A program made the translations under genes and the position numbers. Shown here piece by piece: positions 53,837 through 63,457 of a stretch of 64,000 bases of DNA; the stretch's first letter is position 1, and each line of letters starts with the position of its first letter. The notes beneath the pieces were generated by a model that saw only the letters and a program-made list of their open reading frames with translations, ran no database searches and had not been told where the DNA came from. This DNA is from Ophiobolus disseminans (taxonomy: Eukaryota > Ascomycota > Dothideomycetes > Pleosporales > Phaeosphaeriaceae). The stretch is taken from positions 574,943 to 638,942 of the forward strand of contig MU006240.1 in NCBI GenBank assembly GCA_010093685.1, given 5' to 3'.

Positions 53837-54312
53837 TTAACGCCGGACCATTCTTGGCGTTCGAAGTTCCTCCGAAGTACCGGTGTCCTTTGGTTGTGTC
53901 TTTGAATCTGATGGCTGCATCGCATCCTCCTCGGCGAGCAGGTTACCATTGACAGCTGTTACCTCATAGGTAACAATGTCGACTGTACCTCCGCCAGCAT
54001 CACTTATCATGAGCTGGTCTCTTGGCCTCACATTCTTGTCGTTGCTGAACATCTCTGCCGATGTATGTAAAGGTGACAGCTCTTTTACTAGTGGTGCATA
54101 TTGTCTACTTGGTGGCGTATATGATATTGCGTAGTGACCTTCTGACCTGTAGTCTCTGCGACCGAGGTCGAGGTCGAGGTCGAGGAACGGAGATGGCACA
54201 TAGAAAGCGCAACGTACTTGAAGCTATTCCTATAAATCTCAAGCAGTGTCAGCGTTGGATCCCAAGGCTTTGGGTGCAATGACCTACTTCTCAGGAAAGG
54301 CTGTTCGAGCAT
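53837..54312 (-). pseudogene. fragment of an HSP70-like (HSPA12-type) gene
   Basis: The piece DQLMISDAGGGTVDIVTYEV is the phosphate-2 motif of the actin-like ATPase domain found in fungal HSP70-like/HSPA12-type proteins (normally DxFIVCDAGGGTVDLISY). It is followed by a short unrelated tail and a stop. The upstream segment (LSPLHTSAEMFSNDKNVRPR; TLLEIYRNSFKYVALSMC) is partly recognisable. Only a small part of a family that is normally 550-650 residues long is left, with no start and no C-terminal domain. A GGTCGA repeat lies in the middle (about 54162-54185). Confidence 0.55.
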
Positions 54313-54663
54313 GAGTCAAAACTGCCACAAACCTTGTGAGACATCCAGATCCTTTGCCTGTGTGCTTGGTAAGGGCACAACGGTTAGAATTTGATGTTTG
54401 AATTGTGTGAGCTGTAAGCTGGGAAAGAAAAGCGCGCACGTTCGGTGAGGAAATGAGAGGTTGGGGCTACCTAGCTGCTTAAAATGTGTTCGCTGTCAGC
54501 TGGAGGACCACAAGGCGCAGCAACGTCACCGGTATGCATGCACGCCACAAGGCAGACTCCGCCCCCTCATCTATGTCATAGCCTGACAAACCCCATCGAG
54601 TTTGCGAGACATGTACTACAGATTTTTGAAGAGCTCTAATGATAGAACCCAAAGCGAACGAGA
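54313..54663. other. intergenic region
   Basis: 350 bases, nothing supported. Confidence 0.35.
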
Positions 54664-55663
54664 ATGTGTGCCTCTTTATCCCAGCAAGATATAGAGCTCG
54701 GTAGCCTTCGTGACGGGTATCCCGCGCTTGCAGGCTGGATCGCCCGGGACCCTGACAACGAAACCTACGTCTTCCGCAAGTTCGGAAGACTGGCTGCAAG
54801 AAACATCTTGCATTTGCAAGCTCGCTTGGTCGCAATTGAACACGATATCGATAAGCTGGACGAAAGCGCACGCAAAAGCGCGGACATGGAGGAGCGGCAG
54901 TCTTCACGACGATGGGAGACGCTCATGAAGCATGCAAGAGATGCGAAAAGACCGGAACAGAAGCGTGTCGAGAAGTTGGATGAGCTAAAGATGCTATTGC
55001 GAGAATACTGTAGGTTTGAAATGGTCTCAAAGTTGATCTAGGCGCTGACCGTACAAAGACGAGACGCTGCTGTTGCAATCGCAAATCGCAGAGATGAGAA
55101 CACCAGAAAGCCGACCACTGGCCGCCTTTCGCGACTACCTAAAAGGAGAAGCAAGAACAAAGAAACATGTGGACGCCATGCCACTGATCTGTGGACGTGC
55201 AGATGCATTCCTTGATGAAAGAGGTGATTTGCTCACCCTGGCTAGACCATCTGAAGAGGACTACCTTTCACGCCTCTTGCAAAATCACTGGTGGTTCCGA
55301 AGTCGTAAAAGTAAAGATCCTCTTGATCGCACGACGATCCACAAGAACTCGCACGTTATCCGCACCGTTGCAGCGCTCGACCTGGCGCTCACCGCTGTCC
55401 TGCTGATCGGGGCCATTGTGAATCTATATCTCGTGTCGAATCCGAAAGCGGTGCTAGGTCTTGTCGCCATGTACACAATGTTGTTCGCTGCAAGCGTCGC
55501 GTTGTGTACGAATGCGCGGCGAGCTGAGGTGTTCGCGGCTACCGCAGCTTATGCAGCTGTGCTCGTCGTCTTTGTTAGCGGCGAACTCGGAGGCACCAAA
55601 AGTGAACAGTGCCTTGTTCAGCTTGAAGGTGGCATTTGGAAAACGGTCAGATGCCCAGATTGA
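54664..55663 (+). CDS. DUF6594 family membrane protein, 316 aa
   Basis: Exons 54664-55009 and 55059-55663 joined in phase 1 (donor GTAGGT, acceptor ACAAAG). The protein opens MCASLSQQDIELGSLRDGYP and has the family hallmarks GYPALAGWIARDPDNETYVF, then RKFGRLAARNILHLQARLVA, a coiled helix with LDELKMLLREYYETLLLQSQ, and the C-terminal membrane region: three helices (HVIRTVAALDLALTAVLLIG; AVLGLVAMYTMLFAASVALC; EVFAATAAYAAVLVVFVSG). DUF6594 proteins are numerous in fungi; function is unknown, with a membrane location implied. The last 25 residues are soluble and hold two cysteines. Confidence 0.88.
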
Positions 55664-57264
55664 GGAAGATGCGGTGGCACAACGGAGTCTCAGTCCAACC
55701 TTGAAATCCTGCTCTCGGGTCCTCAGCTCTTAGACGACGCATCCGAAGTCGGAAATCGTGTATTACCCATCGAATAGGACTGTATCTGGCCTTTAGCTGG
55801 CGATCTGATGGACCCATCAAGGGAAGGCAGACTCACGATCACCTCGGCGCGCAAGGCCAATTGCTGAACAGTACCATCTGCCGCTTGAAGACGATGAGCG
55901 GCCTCGAAGCGTATGAAATTGTCAGTCTTCCGGCTATAGCTATCTCTCAACAGATATATGTTTTCAAGAATGATGGCCACGTGCCTCGACAACATCACTG
56001 GCCTCGCCAATCGAAACGACACATTAGCAACGCCTCGATGTGTGAGCTACGCAGCTGTACTAAATGCCTTCATTGCGAATGGATAACCGAAACAAGGATG
56101 GCTCTGCGGCCTTTCGGGAATAGGCGTGATACGTGGTGACTTGCAATTCAGCCTCTTTCTACGAACGACGTAGAAGTCTTGCAATGCCTCTCGGTCCCTC
56201 AACCTTAACTTCATCGAGGTTAGTCGGCTGAAAGAAGGGTATCGAACGGTCCCCTCAACGTCGGTAGTACGGCGGGCTTAGGATCGGGAAATACCGGGAT
56301 CCGCGCTGAGGACATACAATAGCAGAACAGGAGATCGAGGTAGAAGTGAACCAACTTAGAGCAATAAGAGCGTGACAATGCCTGTGCTGTGACGAGATGT
56401 GCCAGCACATCTGCATGTACTGCTCCATTGAATGGTCTAATGCAACAAGATTTCAATAAGGCTATGCGGACAGACGACATGCGATGCGAAAAGAGAATAC
56501 AGGATCGTGTCGGTTGTCATGAGTTCGTGGAAGATCCATGGGTGATAACCGCGGACCGCGAGTCAGGAACAGTCACGATAAGTAGTTGTTGCAATCAGAA
56601 TCGTGGTTTGAACGAAGTGACAAGAAAGGTGGAGTCTCAGGAAAGTGCAGGTTGAGTTAATAGACTTTGGAGGAAATGTTGGTGATCTCAAGGTGGAATT
56701 GCAAAGAGGCAAGAACCATGCCAATTTGAGATAAGTGGGGGGGAAAGGTCCGTGCTTGCGGAGAACAACTTCCTCGTCACCAGCTTCCCCCTCGACTTCA
56801 CGAGACACTTTCATTACCAGCGGAACCACAGCACGGAAACGGCCGGTGATTGCGGACCTACGATGCCAAAACGCCCATAGTCTCAATCTTGATGTCATAT
56901 CGCACAATGCCTCCACAGCACCTCCGCGGTGTGCCTCAAAATTCCTCGCATCCCGACACTCGCGCCTTGAAGTCACTGATGGATTTGGGTGGCTGCTCAT
57001 TCGGCAGTTGCATTAGATGACGATATCATTACAACCCGGACATCGATCATCACATTTATTGGACATCACACAAGCAAGAGATAGTTATGGTAATTTCATG
57101 ATATTGTTAGCTGTTCTGCTCAGATACGTGTCAAGAAGACTTGAGACTCTGTGAGCAGTGCTTCTGTAAATCGGGTCAGCCTGGACGTGGACCGACCTCC
57201 ATACGTTGATGGGCATAATCCATCATGTTCCTTGTGCCGGGATATTCTGTGGAAGCTCTCGGAC
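55664..57264. other. 1.6-kb stretch without a recognisable gene
   Basis: Open frames up to about 145 codons are present on the minus strand (55723-56022 and 56563-57000), but they lack ATG-led domains and splice links. Part may be relic sequence, since it lies in the accessory segment. Confidence 0.4.
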
Positions 57265-58149
57265 CTATGGATCCACGTCCTCGGAAAGTGAAGGGAGCTT
57301 TGTTTGCCAGTTGCTAGACGCCGCCGTCGCCGCTTTAACTGCACCTTTACCGCGCTGATTCGGATTCCGTGTAGCCTTAGTTTGGAGCGCTGGGATACTT
57401 GCCACAGACTTTCCATTCCCAGCCTTGCGAGGATCAGGGTTAACAGGAGCAGCAACCGACGTCTCGCGAGAACCCATAACGGATTTTTCCCGCGCTTGCT
57501 GCCTACTGATCTTCTGTCGAAGTTCCTTTTTCTCGTCGTAGTCGGCTTTCAATTCATCGAACATGTCGTCAAAATCTTCTCCATCATCTACCCGCCGCCG
57601 CACTTCCTCCTCCATCTGCTCATATTCAAGACGGTTCTGTTGTTCAACGCTCATTGGAGCAACTTCCTTTGAGACATTGCGATTCTTCAGCATCCCCCAA
57701 TAGCCTGTTTTGCCATCCTTCATGAGTTTCCAGATTTGGGTACAACCGTCTTTATGCGTCGTCTTGCCATGTACTGTACACTGATTCGAATCAGTGGTAA
57801 AGGTATTACAGCATCGGACCCATGTTCCATCCGTGTCAAGGATCCACTCAAGACAGAAACCAAAGGTGAACTTTTCGAAGTCTTTCTTCTTCTTCCCGTG
57901 GTCACCATGCGGAACGTGATGGCCCTTTGTGAACTTCTTATCCATTGACGGGTTCTTGGTGTTGGGGTCAAGCTCACTCCAGTTAGGAATCAGTTCCGCC
58001 CATGGGAATCTGTTTGGATCGATAGGTTCAGTGTCGTCGTGTTCGCGTTCTGTCACCCGGAGATGTCGCGTGGGTTTTACTTCAACAGGCTGGTTTGACT
58101 TTCCCTGCTTACTGTTCTTCGGATGTCTGGCAAACTGTTTTGGAGACAT
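57265..58149 (-). CDS. orphan protein with Cys/His-containing centre, 294 aa
   Basis: Single exon from ATG 58149 (MSPKQFARHPKNSKQGKSNQ). The protein is highly charged. A central segment has FGFCLEWILDTDGTWVRCCN, CTVHGKTTHKDGCTQIWKLM, so C, C-C, C, H, H and C could bind a metal, but no known finger spacing fits. A coiled, acidic helix follows (RLEYEQMEEEVRRRVDDGED; YDEKKELRQKISRQQAREKS), then a basic, Ala/Asn-rich tail (NPNQRGKGAVKAATAA). No signal peptide. I do not recognise a family. The intact 294-codon frame with good start context supports a real gene. Confidence 0.62.
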   Translation of the reverse strand: MSPKQFARHPKNSKQGKSNQPVEVKPTRHLRVTEREHDDTEPIDPNRFPWAELIPNWSELDPNTKNPSMDKKFTKGHHVPHGDHGKKKKDFEKFTFGFCLEWILDTDGTWVRCCNTFTTDSNQCTVHGKTTHKDGCTQIWKLMKDGKTGYWGMLKNRNVSKEVAPMSVEQQNRLEYEQMEEEVRRRVDDGEDFDDMFDELKADYDEKKELRQKISRQQAREKSVMGSRETSVAAPVNPDPRKAGNGKSVASIPALQTKATRNPNQRGKGAVKAATAASSNWQTKLPSLSEDVDP

Positions 58150-58809
58150 GTTTGGTGGAACAAGATACTCGCTTGGAACGAAACTGGTCGATATTGCTGA
58201 ATGCTTGAGCGGTGAGTCAATGAGTTGATGTCGGTAATGGAAGAATGGGGAAAATCAAGAGCCTATTTGAAAGGGGAGGCAATGAAAATGGTTACTCCAC
58301 AAAGTCGCAATGGTCACTTGGCTGTGAATGCGTGAGGCAATATTGGTAGCTAGTAGGGTAACAAGTTTCACCCACTATAAGCGTACTTCTACTTACTTGA
58401 TCACCCAGCAACCAAGTAACATTGACTGACAATGCAATAGTACTCGTCTTCGCACAACAGGAACAGTGCATAAACATACCATTTTGATCAGTCATGCAAG
58501 TATCGGATTCCCGTTCAGGTCTTTGGCTGAAGCATTGTGAGTGCGCTACGCCTTTCAAAGGCACTCACTCGCCCACTGTACTCGGTCATTGCGCGTTCTG
58601 ATTAGAGGCAGGCGTTATCTTGGCACAACTTTTCGCTGCTCAGAGCAGTAAACTAACAACGTTCACTGGATTCGTAAGCTCCTTGCTATAAAGCTCCCCC
58701 GGCGCTCCTTGCTATACTCGCACATCCACATCATAATTCATTACCTTTGAGTACATTCCACCCTACTAGAGTAAGTTTTGAATCATCAGCATACTCAACA
58801 GCTATCACA
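58150..58809. other. intergenic region
   Basis: 660 bases; promoter of the kinase-type gene and of the orphan gene. Near 58680-58715 the word CTCCTTGCTATA occurs twice, 26 bases apart. Confidence 0.4.
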
Positions 58810-60817
58810 ATGCTTTCTCTCTTGCGCCACCTGTTCACTCCTGCGGCTCGTGGATCACGTACGGGCGAGCGATCCCAGTCCTGTCCTTCTGCACCACCTG
58901 CTAAGTGTTAGAAGAGGGCCAGCTGGTCTCAGAAGCTCCTTCGTCGTCTTTGGACGTCTCATCGGCCGCCAACGCGGCCACCTCTACGGATGTTTCACAA
59001 ATGTCACACATCTCTCCGTCTCCTGAGGCACTAGACAAGTCGAATCCACAGTCACATGTCGCCTCAAAGCATGCTGTGAAGCCTACCTGTGCGCGGGTAT
59101 CTCTTCCAGACTCTGGGTATGGTTCTCACGATGATGCAGAAGAGAAAGACAAGCCCACCCAGTCAACGCGCGACAAGTTGCGTCGTATAGGTCAACTTGT
59201 TTCGGACAAGTGTAAAAAGCTTTGGCTTCGCGCATCGAACGCTTCTCACGATGCTAACACCGAGCATGAAGAGGAAGAGGAAAATAACAAAGACGAAGAC
59301 GAAGACGAAGACGACGAGATGAAGTAGATCATGCACACCCTCGATGTGACTTCAAGATCATCGAAGCCATCTCTGATGAGCTGATCACCGATCTGGTACT
59401 GAAGCACTGCGGTATTATTGGCAAAACGTGTCATGCTAGCGTGCTACGTCGTGCCAAAGGTGCCTACAACTTCGCCGCCATTGTCAGCCTTACCTGTGGA
59501 GACGAATCCCGAGACTACGTCGTGCGTATCCCCGGTCCTGGTACGCCTTCACACTGGACATCGGAGGATGAGTACATGATGGAGCGTGAAGTTCAGCTCA
59601 TTACGCACATTCGAAAGAACACCACTGCTCCTGTTCCGGACATCATCGACTATTCTAAAAAGCTCGAAAACCCCCTGGGCTTTCCATACGTCTTGATGAC
59701 TGCATTGCCAGGCAAGAATGCTTATAGCATCTGGTACGATGGCGACTACGAGCACGCCGACATACCCTCAATTGCGACTGAAAAGAAGCGTATCACTTTT
59801 CTGCGGTCGCTGACGCGGGTTATGTCGGAGATTCAGGCTCTCTCCTTCAACCAGGTTGGTATGCCCATCTTCACTGATTGCGATCCTCCGACTTATGGAC
59901 CGACGTAGCATTGGAGCACCAATGGCTCCGACAAGGCACGCAAGCGCTTACCGTTTCATACGACGCTACATTACGTCCTACACGCAATGGTGGCACAACA
60001 CATGCAGTCCCATGACTCACCGTATCCCGACGCCAAGTCCGGCGATCGAAAGGTCTTCAAGATTATTTTCGAGCAGTCCGTTTTCCGGCGTGGTCAATCG
60101 GAGACGTTCACTATCCACCACAACGACCTTAATCTCCAGAACATCCTTGTAGATGACGACGGCAATGTCACTGGAATCATCGATTGGGATAAAGCATATG
60201 TAGCCCCACGTTTCATTGGTGCCGCCGCCGCCCCCTCGTTCCTGCAGAAAGACTGGCTTCCCCCCTACTTCAACAATCTTGATAACAGCCCGCACATGGC
60301 GTGGAAGACACCACACTACCGAGAGGTCTATGCGGCTGCCTTGATGGAGGCTGATAATCCCGATGCCATCTATACCACGAAGTCTGCAATCTACCGCGCT
60401 GCAATTACGGCGATCTATGATCTCGACGGCGGTAGCACGTATCATCTCATTGACAAGCTGCTTCGCGAGATTCCTCATGTCCGTGTCCAGACTCGTGACT
60501 TCTTAGGCGCTTTAGCCTTGAGCTGGAAAGACGCCGATGCCATGTTGAAGATCGAGCTGGCTAAGGTCTTTGAACCTGAGCTCCCACACCCCAGGCTTTT
60601 GGAAGATCTGGATGCCGAGATGGCTCTCAAAGAGTGGTTCCTCGCGTTCAACGTTGATGAGGATGAGGACGAGGACGAGGAAGAGGAAGAAGAGATTGAT
60701 GATGAATCTCAGAATGACGACGAGGAGAATGACGACGAAGCTCAGAACGAGGATGAAGAAGCTGCTGATGAACCTCAGAATGACTTCAATAATGAGTCTG
60801 CGACGAAGTCTTCTTGA
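58810..60817 (+). pseudogene. aminoglycoside-phosphotransferase-like kinase gene with a frameshift and an in-frame TAG
   Basis: Exon 1, 58810-58858 (MLSLLRHLFTPAARGS), joins exon 2 at 58912 (QEGQLVSEAPSSSLDVS). A disordered N-region ends in an acidic repeat (GAA/GAC microsatellite, about 59268-59320). There the frame changes by one base: the downstream frame gives DFKIIEAISDELITDLVLKH, YVVRIPGPGT, VPDIIDYSKKLENPLGFPYV and SLTRVMSEIQALSFNQ, the N-lobe of the fungal APH family. A TAG at 59906-59908 follows PPTYGPT; the same frame continues HWSTNGSDKARKRLPFHTTL. The C-lobe is intact: HHNDLNLQNILVDDDG (HxDxxxxN) and GIIDWDKAYV (metal-binding Asp), ending in an acidic tail. Either a recently broken gene, a sequencing slip in the microsatellite plus one nonsense change, or, for the TAG, editing. 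Confidence 0.66.
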
Positions 60818-61241
60818 ATTGGTAGCCTTAGCCTGCAGGCACTACACTCCAGTGCATGCAATCTCCTTTAATATCATGCGCAGCATCCACATGGTACCGT
60901 GCCTGCGCCACTTCACAGCATTTTAGCGTTCTACGACACTTTCACCGCATCGCATCGCAACCGCTCCCTTCTATAACACAGAACTGGAAGTGGAAGCATA
61001 CAAGCTATCTACTCCAACCAAAAAACCATATAAAAGAAACGAAATCTGTAAAAAAAAAAGAGAGAAACAATCGATAAATATATACATTTGTGCCGAAACT
61101 TGACCTCTCTCACCCACCCACGTGACAATTCACTAGCGCGCAATCTCCTCAACATCACTTCGCGAGAAATTGCCGCACGCACAATTTTTGGATGTAGAAA
61201 ACACAAACTCTGATTTCTGATCTCTGAAAGATCAGTCAACA
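60818..61241. other. intergenic region
   Basis: 420 bases; AT-rich with an A-run near 61052. Nothing recognised. Confidence 0.35.
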
Positions 61242-62445
61242 ATGCCGTCGCTTACTACCAATCAAGTACCACGGCAGACTGAGCAGGACGTCGCCAGAAT
61301 GCGGGCCTCTATGTGTCTAGCTGATCCCGTAGATGGGAAACGTTTCCTCCGGTAGGCGCTCACTCAGATACCCTAGATAAAGAGACTGACTCTTTTTAGC
61401 GCCCGTAGGCAGTACAGAGAGCTGGAGTCCGCGTATGTCAAGCCGCAAGGGCTGCGCGAGAACTCTCACCCATTGACCACGAATATAGGTATCAGAGAGC
61501 ACGCAGCGACCGCAAGACTTCTCGAAACACCGTGCACGAGCTGTACTTAAAGAAAAAAGAAGTACTCGAGAAGTACGCTATGCGATCAATCCGCCAGCTC
61601 GCCGAAAACGTACTGAGCCATCTGACACTCGCAATATCGCATCTAACCACTGACACACCAAGGTCATCGTTATCCTCCCCCGCAACGTCCGCGACATGAT
61701 CTACATCTACGTCTGGGACACCCGCACCACAAAAGAGGCCTTCTACAGTATCCGCACATCCGACCTCGCCGGTAGACCCTGGCAGAAGCGGTGCCTCCAG
61801 ACCCCATGCAACTGCTTCCATTGCGATGAACTCCCGCTCTTCATCCAACACGACCTCGTTGGTATGGACATGGCGCGCGAAGTAGCCGCCGCATACTACC
61901 GCGCTATGCCGCCCGACCGCTTCAAGTTCGACATCACGTCCCTACGATACTACTTGATGGAGGATCACTTCCACCTAGGCGTTGTGCCCGCGGAGCATAT
62001 AAGGCGTCTGCGCATCATCGTCTCGCCAGTCGAGTGCGCGGAGCTGGCGGAGGAGATCAACGAAAAGATATGTATTTCGGCACGCGGACAGGAGCTTGTA
62101 GATGCGAATCTACAGGAGCTTGACGTTATTCGATACAAGTATGGCTTTCGACTGACGGTCGTGCTCGGCTCTGGCATTTCGGGTGCGTGGACGGATTCCA
62201 CCATGGAAGCTTTTCGGGACACGTATGATATGCTCACGGCGGCGGGCGTGAGGTTCCGCGTCTATGGACGTTCAAGTAAGTCACACTAACCCATCCTGCG
62301 TATCGAGAGGTACTTCTCATTGCCACGCGAGGAGTGGTATCGCTTTGTGCGTGGACAAGCTGAGGATGATGGAGAGTTCGAGGCGGAGTACTCTGATGAT
62401 GAGGATGATGCCGATCGTGCGTTTCGGTATGATATTGCAGCTTGA
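61242..62445 (+). CDS. LPRNVRD-type (2EXR-like) fungal protein, multi-exon, unknown function
   Basis: Probable exons 61242-61351, 61400-61426, 61489-61609, 61663-~62261 and ~62312-62445. The N-terminus MPSLTTNQVPRQTEQDVARM is followed by a basic helical region (YQRARSDRKTSRNTVHELYL). VIVILPRNVRDMIYIYVWDT is the typical opening of the family, then CDELPLFIQHDLVGMDMARE, AAAYYRAMPPDRFKFDITSL, YLMEDHFHLGVVPAEHIRRL, AELAEEINEKICI, and YKYGFRLTVVLGSGISGAWT. The C-terminus RYFSLPREEWYRFVRGQAED, with an acidic tip, reads well. Two donors used here are unusual (GTCCGC at 61427, GTCTAT at about 62262). If the exon at 61663 instead ended at the stop after SSKSH (62289), the last exon would be lost. Similar in opening motif to the genes at 25.6 and 34 kb. 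Confidence 0.66.
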
Positions 62446-62998
62446 GGAGAGAGGGAGGGAGGGGCCTCAGTTTGCTCGAAAAGTTATTTGCTCTAGGAGT
62501 GCCGGTCGAATCGACTGCACAATTGCGGTTCAGGCTCGTATGGAAGACACGCATCCATGGATGACGGTGGTTGATTGATATAACGTCCCTCCCTGCGTGG
62601 CGGGACACCCTGCGTAACGGGACGCCCTCGGCATCTTCTACCATAACAAAGTCAACAATGGCCGAGAAGCGCAGATAGTCTCGGGATAAGTACCTCACAC
62701 CTTAATCATCATCTGTGCTTTATGGTTTTGAAATACACCTTCTACCCAGCCAACAATACCACGATTGACTGTGGACATGCGCAAGAGCGTCACTTCGGCC
62801 TGCCTCGGGTCTACCAGAAAGTTTGTGCATCTTGTCTAGAACTCGCCGAGCTGTACATAGACATGAAAAGACTATATCCCGAGCAAGGCAGATAAAAGTT
62901 TGACCTTGTTGCTCCTAATTGATAATCTACGGCGTGATCGAGGGGAGTTGACAGCCAAGAACCCCCACGTTCTATCCGTATGGAAAAGCCAAGAATGG
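62446..62998. other. intergenic region
   Basis: 550 bases, no supported gene. Confidence 0.35.
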
Positions 62999-63024
62999 AA
63001 TAGCGGTATTATAATACCGCTATT
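62999..63024. repeat. perfect 26-bp palindrome
   Basis: The half-site AATAGCGGTATTA is followed directly by its exact complement TAATACCGCTATT, with no spacer. It lies 16 bases before another perfect palindrome (63041-63056). Confidence 0.85.
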
Positions 63025-63040
63025 ATGACTCACGCTTATC

Positions 63041-63056
63041 TCAAGCTCGAGCTTGA
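63041..63056. repeat. perfect 16-bp palindrome TCAAGCTCGAGCTTGA
   Basis: Half-site TCAAGCTC with its exact complement, no spacer. Together with the preceding 26-bp palindrome it may mark a protein-binding site or a breakpoint scar. Confidence 0.75.
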
Positions 63057-63457
63057 ATAATTAATGCAATGATCTGATACTTGCAAGATTGAAGTTACAA
63101 CTACATGGTGTTCAATAGCGTTGTGTGCATACACTGAGCTATTTAACGTAAATGTTACATGATATCCTGTTGTGGTAGGGACTGCCCGGTGGGCAACGGC
63201 ACCCACCGGAACAGTGAGATAACACAACACACAACAGTGATAGAACAAGACACACAAGACCACAGCCAATACAATACGTTGCAACCATCCCGCCTTGTCC
63301 CTCCTCCCACTGGTTAATCCATAGTAGTCATACTAGAGGGACCTTGTTCCAAGAGTAAAGATAATTTCGAACTTTTGATACCGATGTCTGCTAGCCCGCG
63401 TGGCAGCTTTGAACTTGCTGTGTACTTGCGTTGGTGTCTGGTGCATTATGGTATTCA
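63057..63457. other. 3' flank of the TPR-repeat gene
   Basis: 400 bases, AT-rich. A minus-strand frame with a hydrophobic start (at 63284) lacks an ATG and is not supported. Confidence 0.4.

Noticed and set aside
55723..56022. 99-codon minus-strand frame with helical look
   Set aside because: No splice-linked partner and no start in context; could be a relic exon but cannot be supported.
56563..57000. 145-codon minus-strand frame
   Set aside because: No good start context, no domain and erratic composition; likely chance.
63036..63284. 82-codon minus-strand frame with a hydrophobic, secretion-like start
   Set aside because: It begins with TTG, not ATG, and lacks any motif; the true ATG in the area is in another frame.
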